Below, piece after piece: positions 1 to 7,300 of a DNA stretch of 40,621 nucleotides. The position numbers were made by a program, and so were the translations under genes. The DNA is from a virus: the IMG/VR virus record IMGVR_UViG_3300027980_000057, positions 1 through 40,621 of that record; one strand, written 5' to 3'. How positions within the stretch are numbered: the first letter of the stretch is position 1; the number at the start of each line of letters is the position of its first letter. Under the pieces are notes generated by a model. The model worked only from the letters and a program-made list of their open reading frames with translations. It was not told the origin of the DNA and did not search any database.

Positions 1-260
1 TGGACGATATCGGCCTGTGGGAACTGAACGAGGCCTTCGCGGTTCAGGTGGTCTATTGCCGGGACAAACTGGGCATTCCCGATGAAAAGCTGAATGTCAA
101 CGGCGGGGCGATCTCCATCGGTCATCCGTATGGCATGAGCGGTTCGCGGATGGTCGGCCACGCCCTGATCGAGGGCAAGCGCCGCGGCGTCAAATATATT
201 GTTGTGACCATGTGTGTCGGCGGCGGCATGGGCGCGGCGGGTCTGTTTGAAGTTTTGTAG
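1..260 (+). CDS. Thiolase (acetyl-CoA acyltransferase), C-terminal fragment
   Basis: This is the last ~86 residues of a host thiolase; the 5' part lies outside the window. The reading frame begins at base 3 and stops with TAG at 258-260. Visible family signatures are NEAFA, the GHPYGMSG histidine motif (active-site His) and the C-terminal [10 protein letters not shown] block that carries the catalytic cysteine. Thiolases condense or cleave acyl-CoA in beta-oxidation or acetoacetyl-CoA metabolism; which substrate class cannot be told from this fragment. It is a host gene that ends 24 bp before the prophage tip, so the insertion spared its coding region but split the hairpin just downstream of its stop codon. 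Confidence 0.95.
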   Translation, partial: DDIGLWELNEAFAVQVVYCRDKLGIPDEKLNVNGGAISIGHPYGMSGSRMVGHALIEGKRRGVKYIVVTMCVGGGMGAAGLFEVL

Positions 261-279
261 GTTTTATCGGCGAGGGCGG

Positions 280-284
280 ATTTT
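280..284. repeat. Target-site duplication, left copy (ATTTT)
   Basis: Five bases ATTTT directly precede the phage tip TGTAG and recur directly after the other tip at 40252-40256. A 5-bp duplication is the known hallmark of Mu transposition. Confidence 0.9.
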
Positions 285-333
285 TGTAGCGCGCCGTTTG
301 ATTTGGGACAGTTTTTAATCTAATTTGGCACAG
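285..333 (-). promoter_or_regulatory. Right-end (attR) transposase sites R1 and R2
   Basis: R1 ends in TTTGATTTGGGACAG at 297-311. A second copy, CTAATTTGGCACAG, sits exactly 22 bp further in (320-333). Tight 22-bp spacing of R1 and R2 is what is known for the Mu right end. The opposite prophage end has matching sites in inverted orientation. MuA binding is inferred from position and similarity. Confidence 0.75.
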
Positions 334-378
334 GGTAGTTATAGTACATAATCACTTTTGGGTTTGATAACTGGTTAC

Positions 379-404
379 TGTAGCGCGGCGCTTGTTTTTG
401 CAGT
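379..404 (-). promoter_or_regulatory. Possible R3 site: partial copy of the phage tip
   Basis: TGTAGCGCGGCG at 379-390 repeats the terminal TGTAGCGCGCCG (285-296) with one mismatch, and the likeness continues through TTG, TTT and CAGT up to about 404, with a 2-base gap. It may be a third transposase site or a relic of a former end. Confidence 0.45.
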
Positions 405-446
405 ACGCGCCACATAAAATTGCAGCAGAAAAAATGAACTAAACCC

Positions 447-470
447 GGCTTTAAATCCTCTTTAAAGGCC
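447..470 (-). terminator. Hairpin after the last late gene, possible terminator
   Basis: GGCTTTAAA (447-455) and TTTAAAGGCC (461-470) pair with a 5-base loop and one bulged base. In the - strand transcript a run of six T follows about 12 bases later. It lies just past the stop of the last phage gene, so it may end the late transcript before the phage tip. The distance to the T run makes this weak. Confidence 0.4.
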
Positions 471-481
471 GTGAGCATTGT

Positions 482-661
482 TCAATCATTTAACGCCAGC
501 TCGGCTTCTTGTTGCTGCCTCAGTTCATGGCCCCGTTCATATCCTTTTAACCAGGCTATGGCTTGAGCGACAAAGCGCGCATCCGTAGTATATAAATACG
601 GATTATTTGACATATGGAGGCCGTTTAGGGCGGCTTGCATTCCTTCTTGGTAATAATTCAT
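482..661 (-). CDS. Small Rmf/CrpP-like protein (59 aa)
   Basis: The ATG overlaps the methylase stop (ATGA, 658-661), so the gene is translationally coupled and real despite its length. The protein begins MNYYQEGMQAALNGL and continues through NNPY (19-22) to AWLKGYERG (36-44). The pattern G-x-x-A-A-x-x-G, then NPY, then W-x-x-G-Y resembles the ribosome modulation factor / CrpP family, whose best-known member Rmf dimerises ribosomes into a hibernating 100S state. Whether this protein binds ribosomes is inference from the pattern alone; CrpP-like proteins have also been given other roles. It is the last gene of the phage, about 200 bp from the transposable end, where Mu-type phages carry dispensable cargo. 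Confidence 0.7.
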   Translation of the reverse strand: MNYYQEGMQAALNGLHMSNNPYLYTTDARFVAQAIAWLKGYERGHELRQQQEAELALND

Positions 662-1488
662 AATTCGTCCTTTTGGTTAGTGATGATAAGTTCCTGGGCG
701 CGGGCGCCGGTGGAGTGTTTGCCCGCGATGCTGTAATGGAGATCGGCCTCGCGCAGCTCAAAACCCGCGAACAGCTGTCTGATTTCCGGCACATCATTGA
801 TGGACAGGATGAACTTGCCCTTGATGCCCTTCAGGGTCCTGGCCATAAGCGTGAATTGATCCTGGCTGAACATGCCCTCGCCATAGTCATCTTCACAGTT
901 GAAATAAGGCGGGTCGAGATAGAACAGCGTGCCGGGACGGTCATATTTATTGATAAAGTCCTTCCAGTCGAGGCATTCGATAACGACACCCGTCAGGCGC
1001 TCGTGAACGTCCTGCAGCATCGGTTCGAGCTTTGATATATTGAACCGCGCCGGGCGGTCCACAGAGGCCCCGTATGTCCGCCCGGAGACCTTGCCGCCGA
1101 AGTTAGTGCGCTGGAGATAGAGAAAGCGGGCCGCCCGCTGCAGGTCGGTCAGGCTGTCCGGATTTTGCGCCAGAAGACGGGCAAACTCATTGCGGCCTGT
1201 TACCTGGTAGCGGAACATATCAATAAAGGCGGCATAATGATTGTTCAGGATCCGGAAAAGGTTGGCCACATCATGCGCATAATCATTGATGATCTCGGCC
1301 TTGGGCGCCTTGTCCCGCCGGAAGAAGATGCCGCCCATGCCGACGAACACCTCGGCATAGGTCGCATGATCAATCTGATCAATCATATGAATGATCCGCT
1401 TCGCCAGCCGGATCTTGCCGCCTTGGTACGGCGCGACAGGCTTTACGGGGGTTACTTCTTTATATATAGACTCCATGTATAAACTCAT
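658..1488 (-). CDS. D12-class DNA N6-adenine methyltransferase (Dam-like)
   Basis: 276 aa, full length for the Dam/DpnM family. Motifs in order are PYQGGK (20-25, SAM-binding motif), VFVGMGG (47-53), NDYAHDVANLF (68-78), RTNFGGK (127-133) and the catalytic DPPY (192-195). The enzyme should transfer a methyl group from S-adenosylmethionine to adenine N6 in DNA; the recognition site (often GATC in this family) cannot be read from sequence. It occupies the same terminal position as Mu mom, whose product modifies phage DNA against restriction, so an anti-restriction role is likely. A multi-hairpin element sits 42 bp upstream (1530-1622). The ribosome binding site is poor; an alternative ATG lies four codons in. 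It overlaps the next gene by 4 bp. Confidence 0.92.
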   Translation of the reverse strand: MSLYMESIYKEVTPVKPVAPYQGGKIRLAKRIIHMIDQIDHATYAEVFVGMGGIFFRRDKAPKAEIINDYAHDVANLFRILNNHYAAFIDMFRYQVTGRNEFARLLAQNPDSLTDLQRAARFLYLQRTNFGGKVSGRTYGASVDRPARFNISKLEPMLQDVHERLTGVVIECLDWKDFINKYDRPGTLFYLDPPYFNCEDDYGEGMFSQDQFTLMARTLKGIKGKFILSINDVPEIRQLFAGFELREADLHYSIAGKHSTGARAQELIITNQKDEL

Positions 1489-1529
1489 ATATTGATAGCC
1501 CCATCGCGCCGTCTTTAAAGGGTGGCCGA

Positions 1530-1622
1530 TAAGTAGGGGGCCAGTTATCTGGTGTGGCCTCCCCCGGCCACGGTTTAGGTTGCTGGAACAACCTAACCCC
1601 CTGCCTACTTAAAGGCAGGGGG
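1530..1622 (-). other. Multi-hairpin (cloverleaf-like) element upstream of the methylase
   Basis: The 116-bp gap and the 3' end of the acyl-synthase gene hold nested inverted repeats. An outer arm TAAGTAGGGGG (1530-1540) faces CCCCC (1597-1601) plus CTACTTA (1605-1611). Inside are CCAG/CTGG (1541-1552), GTGGCC/GGCCAC (1554-1571) and TTAGGTTG/CAACCTAA (1575-1596). A competing 9-bp hairpin CCCCCTGCC/GGCAGGGGG (1597-1622) uses one side of the outer stem, so two folds exclude each other. It lacks tRNA hallmarks such as a GTTCGA loop. An RNA switch or attenuator controlling the methylase is inference. Confidence 0.55.
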
Positions 1623-2138
1623 AAGATCCGGATCATCATATTTCATCAGCCAGCGGATCCCGTCGCAATCAACGGCGGGTCCGACCTTGCCATAGCCATA
1701 GCCGGCGCGCGCCAGCACCCGCTGCACTGCGGGCCGCATCAACGCATAGACCGGCCGCCGGGCATAATATTGCCGCAAGGCGTCGAAGCCTTCAGAGAGG
1801 CATTTCATCACCTCTACCCGCCTGAAGACCTGTTCTGTCTTCGGCGCGGGGATGCAAAGCCGGCCGATTTCCATCGCGTTTTCCGGGCATTTATAATCGG
1901 GCAGATATTTTTGTAGCGGCAGATGCGGCCCCGGGCAGAGCCGGGCGGTGGCGATCGGATGATCGTGCCACAGGACAAGGACGTGGGCCGCCTTTCGGTC
2001 ATAGGCGTCTTTTTCGAGCTCCGCCATATCCATCGGCTCCCACGGCCGCTCCTCGGCGTAAACCCGGTGGCGCAAGTGATAACAGGCGTCAATCATTTCG
2101 GGCGTCAGCGCCAGTCTATATTGCAGAGCCGCGGCCAT
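1605..2138 (-). CDS. LuxI/FeeM-like N-acyl synthase (GNAT fold)
   Basis: 177 aa. The conserved set of autoinducer synthases is visible at almost the same numbers as in LuxI/EsaI: R23 and Y27 with W33 (R-x3-aromatic-x5-W), D44 and D47 (DAYD), R66 (ATARL), E90 and R93 (MEIGRLCI). Known relatives are acyl-homoserine lactone synthases, N-acyl amino acid synthases (FeeM) and the PEP-CTERM/exosortase-associated acyltransferases; all use acyl carriers to acylate a small amine. Which product is made here cannot be told. The ATG overlaps the tail-gene stop by one base (TGATG); a GTG one codon earlier is possible. Its stop lies inside a strong hairpin. No LuxR-like receptor gene is present in the phage. 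It is unusual cargo among late genes. Confidence 0.72.
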   Translation of the reverse strand: MAAALQYRLALTPEMIDACYHLRHRVYAEERPWEPMDMAELEKDAYDRKAAHVLVLWHDHPIATARLCPGPHLPLQKYLPDYKCPENAMEIGRLCIPAPKTEQVFRRVEVMKCLSEGFDALRQYYARRPVYALMRPAVQRVLARAGYGYGKVGPAVDCDGIRWLMKYDDPDLPPAFK

Positions 2139-2920
2139 CACGCCAGCCCCCTGATTTTAACCAGGGTTGAAAATTCACCCAGCCGCGTATTATAGACCGG
2201 CGCGCCGATCTCAAAAAAGCCGTAGGCCAGCTCCCGCTGGGCATAGGCGCTGTCCAGGTCCGGGATGACAAGCGCCGCCTGATTGCCACTGAGCGCATAT
2301 TTCAGGTCATAAAAGCCTTGCCAGGCTTCGGCGGGGGTTAGATAAAGAAGTTTGGCGGAATAGTCGGTGGTGTCAGGGCCGACATTGGCGTAAACGGCGC
2401 CGGACCTTGCCCGGTCGTATGTGGTGCCGGTGACGATCTGATACCCGCTGCCCCACGAATGACCATCCGCCGGCTCAAAGGTCGATCCAATGAACAGCCG
2501 TCCGATCCGGAGCTTGCCGCCGGCCACCGCGCCGCCGGTGATGGCGATCCGCCACCATCTGAATGTCTGGGCCGCCGCACTATGCCACAGCCCATGGCTG
2601 CGGCCGTCATGGCGCGGATAGCCATCCATTCGCACTTCGCCCACGGCCTTAATGACAGTACCTGTGGCGAGGCCGCCCTGGGTCGCCGCCGCCCGGATTT
2701 CCCATGTCGCCCCGACCGGCAGGTTGGTAAAAAGCAGTCCGATCAGGTTGATGGGCGTCGCAATCCCCAGATCAATTTCAAGGGTCGCATCGGCGGTCGG
2801 CGACTGAAAAATATCGCCGGGCTGGATCACATTCAAATGGCTTGCCGGCATATCCGCCGTTTCGCCGCCGGTCGCGGTGACGGTATAATCAAAGGCGCGG
2901 GCGATGATGAATTTAGCCAT
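2138..2920 (-). CDS. Tail-tip protein with discoidin-like N-terminus
   Basis: 260 aa. Residues ~40-140 look like a beta-sandwich (the stretch ATLEIDLGIATPINLIGL resembles the start of F5/8-type, discoidin-like carbohydrate-binding domains); the C-terminal half, with AWQGFYDLKYALSGNQAALV and FGSTFEP-type blocks, is rich in aromatic residues and resembles small siphovirus tail-tip proteins. It lies four bases downstream of the 117-aa tail gene and overlaps the acyl-synthase start, so it belongs to the late tail operon. A role at the tail tip or in adsorption is inferred from position and fold appearance; no catalytic motif is seen. Confidence 0.6.
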   Translation of the reverse strand: MAKFIIARAFDYTVTATGGETADMPASHLNVIQPGDIFQSPTADATLEIDLGIATPINLIGLLFTNLPVGATWEIRAAATQGGLATGTVIKAVGEVRMDGYPRHDGRSHGLWHSAAAQTFRWWRIAITGGAVAGGKLRIGRLFIGSTFEPADGHSWGSGYQIVTGTTYDRARSGAVYANVGPDTTDYSAKLLYLTPAEAWQGFYDLKYALSGNQAALVIPDLDSAYAQRELAYGFFEIGAPVYNTRLGEFSTLVKIRGLA

Positions 2921-2923
2921 GAT

Positions 2924-3277
2924 CTATCCCCATAATTTCAAGATGGTCTGATTGGTCCCGAATTGTTCGGAGACGCCGCTGATGATAAAGTCTTTGCCGC
3001 CCGACAGATTATAGCGGTCGTATTTAAGGATGATGGTCTGGCCCGGCTGATATGCGCCAGGCTGGCCGAGCACCGTCGCCTGATAGACATTGCGGGCGAC
3101 TTTCAGCAGATCGAACTGCCGCAGGTTTTCCGCATCCGCCGCGGCTTCCAGGTCAAGACCGGTCGCGGCCTCCAGCTCCCGCGCCCCGGCGGACAGGGTT
3201 TTGACGCCACCGTCCGAACGGGTGACGGTGCGCACGGCCTGAGTGATTTCGGCAATTCTTGCGGGCGTGGCTGACAT
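2924..3277 (-). CDS. Small tail-region protein (117 aa), function unknown
   Basis: The first 60 residues are helical and acidic (ITQAVRTVTRSDGG, LEAATGLDLEAAADAENLRQ); the rest looks like beta-strands (YQPGQTIILKYDRYNLSGGKDFIISG) ending in LKLWG. The C-terminal strand pattern is like that of small hub or baseplate-like virion proteins, but I do not recognise the family. The gene abuts the membrane-protein gene upstream (stop and start adjacent) and lies four bases before the discoidin-like tail gene, so it is part of the late operon. A virion role is inferred only from context. Confidence 0.55.
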   Translation of the reverse strand: MSATPARIAEITQAVRTVTRSDGGVKTLSAGARELEAATGLDLEAAADAENLRQFDLLKVARNVYQATVLGQPGAYQPGQTIILKYDRYNLSGGKDFIISGVSEQFGTNQTILKLWG

Positions 3278-3664
3278 TTAACGGCTCCTTAAAAGCTGGT
3301 CATCGCCTTCATCGGCCTCGACGGCTTTGGCGGCATGGTCATCTTCAAACAGGTTCAGAAACCAATTGAAGCCCCGCCAGTAAAGCGCGGGCGCGTCCGC
3401 CGTCATGGCCTTGCCGACCCGCGATGAGAATGTCTCATCCGGATCACCCAGATGCCAGATATTGAATTTCTGCGACCAGGACAGAAGGTGGTTCCAGCTC
3501 CAATCCCGAAACAGCGGGAAAGGCGAAAGCCAGCGCGCCAGAAAATGCGCCGGCACATCGATCAAGGCGATCACCATATGGATCAAAATCATCACCATGA
3601 TGACCATTGAAACGGCAACCCAGGCAAAAAATTTAAGGACAGATAAAAACGATTTTAAAACCAT
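3278..3664 (-). CDS. Membrane protein, prophage family of unknown function (128 aa)
   Basis: An N-terminal hydrophobic stretch (residues ~5-37, WVAVSMVIMVMILIHMVIALI) forms one or two membrane segments. The soluble part has LGDPDETFSSRVGKA (72-86), a motif that, from memory, recurs in small prophage membrane proteins of unknown role, followed by aromatic and acidic residues. No enzymatic motif is seen. The gene sits between a lipoprotein gene and tail genes in the late operon. Roles in lysis or in altering the envelope after infection are possible, but the sequence does not decide. Confidence 0.6.
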   Translation of the reverse strand: MVLKSFLSVLKFFAWVAVSMVIMVMILIHMVIALIDVPAHFLARWLSPFPLFRDWSWNHLLSWSQKFNIWHLGDPDETFSSRVGKAMTADAPALYWRGFNWFLNLFEDDHAAKAVEADEGDDQLLRSR

Positions 3665-3676
3665 ATTTAATCCTTT

Positions 3677-4006
3677 TTAAGGGTGGAAATTGCCATGAAC
3701 GCAATGGGCCAGCTCATGGCCCCATGTCGCCATTTGTTTGTTGTCATTTTCGGAATTAAGCCGCACCACATGAATATCGCACACACCTTCACCAGCCGCC
3801 GTCCAGGTCGCCCACCCCATTAAGGCCGGATCATTCATGCCGTCATGATCCTGACGCGCTCTACGCATGGATTTATAATCGGGATAGGTATGAACAGTAA
3901 CCGTCATTTGTTCACCAGATCGGTCAAAGTCCTGCGGCAAAGGTTTCTTTTCTTCCCCGCAGGCTGTTAATAAATGAGCTATAAATATGATGATGAAATA
4001 TCTCAT
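3677..4006 (-). CDS. Small lipoprotein with C-terminal HExxH motif
   Basis: 109 aa from the ATG that follows a good GGGAG ribosome site. Residues 1-15 are a lipoprotein signal with lipobox LTAC (Cys16), so the mature protein should be anchored in the envelope. The C-terminus reads HELAHCVHGNFHP: H97, E98 and H101 make a zincin HExxH, with H104 and H108 as extra candidate zinc ligands. C102 and C76 could pair. Small phage and plasmid lipoproteins ending in HExxHC...H are known to me as a recurring type without an established function. Metallopeptidase activity is inference; the protein is short for an enzyme. Envelope modification or superinfection exclusion are possible roles. Confidence 0.7.
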   Translation of the reverse strand: MRYFIIIFIAHLLTACGEEKKPLPQDFDRSGEQMTVTVHTYPDYKSMRRARQDHDGMNDPALMGWATWTAAGEGVCDIHVVRLNSENDNKQMATWGHELAHCVHGNFHP

Positions 4007-4019
4007 TTTCCCATCTCCC

Positions 4020-4343
4020 TTAAAAATTGGCATAAGGTGCAAGCCATATGGTGCCTTTTTTAATGACGCCCGTGGCTGTGGGATTAAAAGGGTCGGTCGT
4101 GGGGTCAAGGGCCTCAATATCGCTTTCCAGCAGAACGCGCACCGACCGCAGGACGGTGTACAGGCCGAGCAATTCGGCTTTTTCTTCGTCCGGAAGATTG
4201 ACAACCTCAGATGACGTTAAGAAGCCTTGGGCGTCGAACATGCGGTCGATTTTAACGATATCACTATAAATATCCTCAATCCCCGCCGCCATCGCCCGGC
4301 CCTTCTGGATCACCCGCTGCACATCACTGTTGGTTACTGCCAT
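4020..4343 (-). CDS. Late-operon protein, 107 aa, unknown
   Basis: A mainly helical, acidic protein (VIQKGRAMAAGIEDIYSDIVKIDRMF, then DEEKAELLGLYTVLRSVRVLLESDIEAL) with a short C-terminal tail GTIWLAPYANF. I do not recognise a family. It starts 2 bp after the end of the large tail-tip/adhesin gene and is followed by the lipoprotein gene 13 bp downstream. A small fibre-associated or chaperone-like role would fit a gene directly after an adhesin, but this is context only. Confidence 0.6.
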   Translation of the reverse strand: MAVTNSDVQRVIQKGRAMAAGIEDIYSDIVKIDRMFDAQGFLTSSEVVNLPDEEKAELLGLYTVLRSVRVLLESDIEALDPTTDPFNPTATGVIKKGTIWLAPYANF

Positions 4344-4345
4344 TT

Positions 4346-7300
4346 TTATGCTCCTATGCCTGAATTTGATCCTGAGCCTGACAAGCTCAGGGTATGACCA
4401 TTTTTCTTGATGCCGGCGCCCTTGCCGCCGCCAGTGCCACCGGCAAAAGTCGCGCCCTGACCCGCCGTACCCGCTTGCGGCGTGATGCCGGTCACCCCGC
4501 CGCCATCACGGCCTGCGCCGCCGCCCGCCGCGCCTGCGCCGCCCGCACCGCCGCCGGATATAGTGCCAGGACTGCCCGCCGAGCCGTCGTACGCATCGGG
4601 GACAGTGCCGCCGGACCCGCCCGCGCCATTGGGCCAGCCGCCGCCACCGCCGCCGCCGCCGCGATAAAAATATTCGCCGCTGGAAAAAAACCGGTATCCG
4701 CCGCCGCCGCCGCCGCCACCGGATCCGCCGGAAATCGTCCCGTTATTGACCAGGGTCAGGTCCTCATTGAGCGTCACGCCATGGCCCCCATTGCCGCCAT
4801 TGCCGCCGGCGCCCAGGCCGCCGCCGCCGCCGCCCGCGCCGCCAGCGCCACGGATTATGACGCCGCTATTGATATTGAGCGTAAGATTTATTGTCTGCGC
4901 CGCCGGCCATGATCCGGTGTCAATTGCACCGCCACTCGTTGCGGTGATGGACGAGGACACCGTAACCGTGAAATTGGCGTCCGATTGCCCGTCATATCCC
5001 ATGGAGTCCGCCAAATTGCGCATATTCACCGCCGAGCCCGACGAATGGGTCGCGGATGAGGTAAAGGCCGTCGGCGGATCGCCGCTGTCGCCCTTGCCGC
5101 TGATCAGGTCCCACACACTGTTTGAGGCGTTCGTGGCCGGCGGCGCGACGCCGCTGATGCCGGCCGAATTGGTGCTGGTGCAGATAAAAAAGCGATCCTG
5201 ATAGCTGACCGTCTGGCCCAGATAATAGGTCGCGACCGCCGAATAAACGCCGCGATAATCGGCTTTATACAGCTCCGGATCAGTCCAGGGCGTCTGGATC
5301 GTGCCGTCGCCGTTTTTAATCGCCCGGCTGACCCATGTGGTGCCGGCCCCCGGCACGTCCTGCCAGCCAACCGGCTGTTCGCCCGTCGGCGTCCCGGGCT
5401 TGGTTGCGGCGAGGTAAAATTTAAAATCGGTGTAGCGGCCGGGCCGGCCGGCGATAAAAAGAGACTGCAGGCTCGGTTCATTGCCGTTGAGTTCGTCAAA
5501 GCGGGGCCGGGAGAAATAGGCCGTGACGCCCGCCACCGTGGCGTAATACTGATAGGCCCTGTGGACCTGTGCCGTCGCCCCCACTGCATTTTTATATTCA
5601 GTCCCGGTGATCACTTTTTCGGCCGTTTCCGGGTCATAAACCCCGGCGTGGCCAGTATCGGCGCCGGTATAATCCGACCCGTGTATCACCCCGACAATCA
5701 GATACCATTTATTCAGCGTCGGCAGGTCGCCATTCCAAAAATAAGGATTGCCATTTACCGTACCCGATAAATTAAGCGTGCTGCCGCCGGCGGCGGAGCA
5801 TCCGAGGTATATCGTGCCGTTCGTACTTGTCTGCATCGCCCAGACTGTCAGGCGATATGACTTTTTATTATCTATCGGAATATTATTATGGTTCCAGCCG
5901 CCGTCGCCGTCATTCAGGCCATCGGATGACATCTTCCACAGCGGCTCGGTCGCGCCGTAAGGGCCGGCGCCAAGGACGATTTCATTTTCAGCATCAAGCC
6001 CATTCCGAAGGAAATCGCCCTGTGACCCCGTTGTGCCGACGGTCCACTGGGTCACATCAATCAGGTTCCCCTCGCCGCCGATGCGGCTCCAGTCATAATC
6101 CGCCGGATTGCTGCTTTCGGTCGATACGGTCTTGTTATAGGCGAGCCCGATATAGGTCCGGCCGCCCGGCGCGCCGTTGGTGAAATTGATGGTTCCGTCG
6201 GCGCTGTCGGCATAGGCGATCCAGGTGTAAAGCGATTGACCGTCCGATCCCGCCGGCCCTTGGATCCCCTGCGGGCCTTGCGCGCCGTCTGTCCCGTCCG
6301 CCCCTTTGACCAGCGACCAGGCATAATCCGCCGCATCCGCGCTCTCGGTCGATACGGTCTTGTTATAGGCCACGCCGATATAGGTCCGGCCGCCCGGCGC
6401 CCCGTTGGTGAAATTCGTCACCCCGTCGGCGCTGTCGGCATAGGCGATCCAGACATAGGTTGCCTGTCCTTGCGGCCCCGTCGGGCCCTGAATGCCTTGC
6501 GGACCTTGCGCGCCGTCCGCCCCTTGCGGGCCTTGTGGACCTTGTGCGCCGTCGAGCCCGGCGGCGCCGGAAACAAATGGTGTGATCGCGGTAAGGCCGC
6601 TGCTGACGCTTTCGGCCTCGACGACCGCGAGAATGCAATCCGTCGCGACAATGGCAAGAGCATAATCTGTGTCGTCATTGTCAAAGGCTTTCCAGACGCC
6701 GCCCACGACCCGAATGGGGACGATATTGGCCGCTCCACCCCAACTACCCGTTGGAAATCGGGTTGCGCGAACGGTATCTGTCCACATCAGATAAAACCGT
6801 CCGGCCGATAAGCCGTCACCATATGGGGTCCAAATACCGGAAGTAGCCTGGACTGAACGCTCAACTCCGTCGGGATGAATAAAGCGGCTGCCCTGAATGC
6901 GGATTTCTCCCGGATTTATAGTACCGTCAGCATTCATATCCAGTGTGATTATCATATCCGCCGCGCCGCCGACCACGCCCGGCGCGAAAGGGATCGGCAG
7001 ACTGGCGAGAGCATCCTTGCCATCAACGCCGTCCACGCCATCGGCGCCACTCGCCCCCGGCGCGCCGTCCTGCCCGGCATCGCCCTTTATATAACCCCGT
7101 GATGTCCAGGTCGTGAGAGCCGTTTTTTCAAAATATTCCTGGGAAGTAAGATCAATATAAAAATCGCCGAATTCACCCAGCGCGCCCAAAGGAGCGCCGG
7201 CGCCAGTGAGCCACTTAACGCCCGCCGGTCCTTGCGCGATTTCGCCGGAATTCTGAACCCGCCAGTTGGGATGATAGGTCGTTTTCAGCCGCCAGACCGG

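Noticed and set aside
1530-1622. tRNA or tRNA-like gene
   Set aside because: The fold is cloverleaf-like, but there is no GTTCGA-type T-loop, no D-loop consensus and no proper 7-bp acceptor with CCA; arm lengths are wrong.
4394-5201. Long + strand Ala/Pro-rich frames opposite the tail-tip gene
   Set aside because: They are reading-frame shadows of the glycine-rich C-terminal codons (GGC/GCC on the other strand) and have no ribosome sites.
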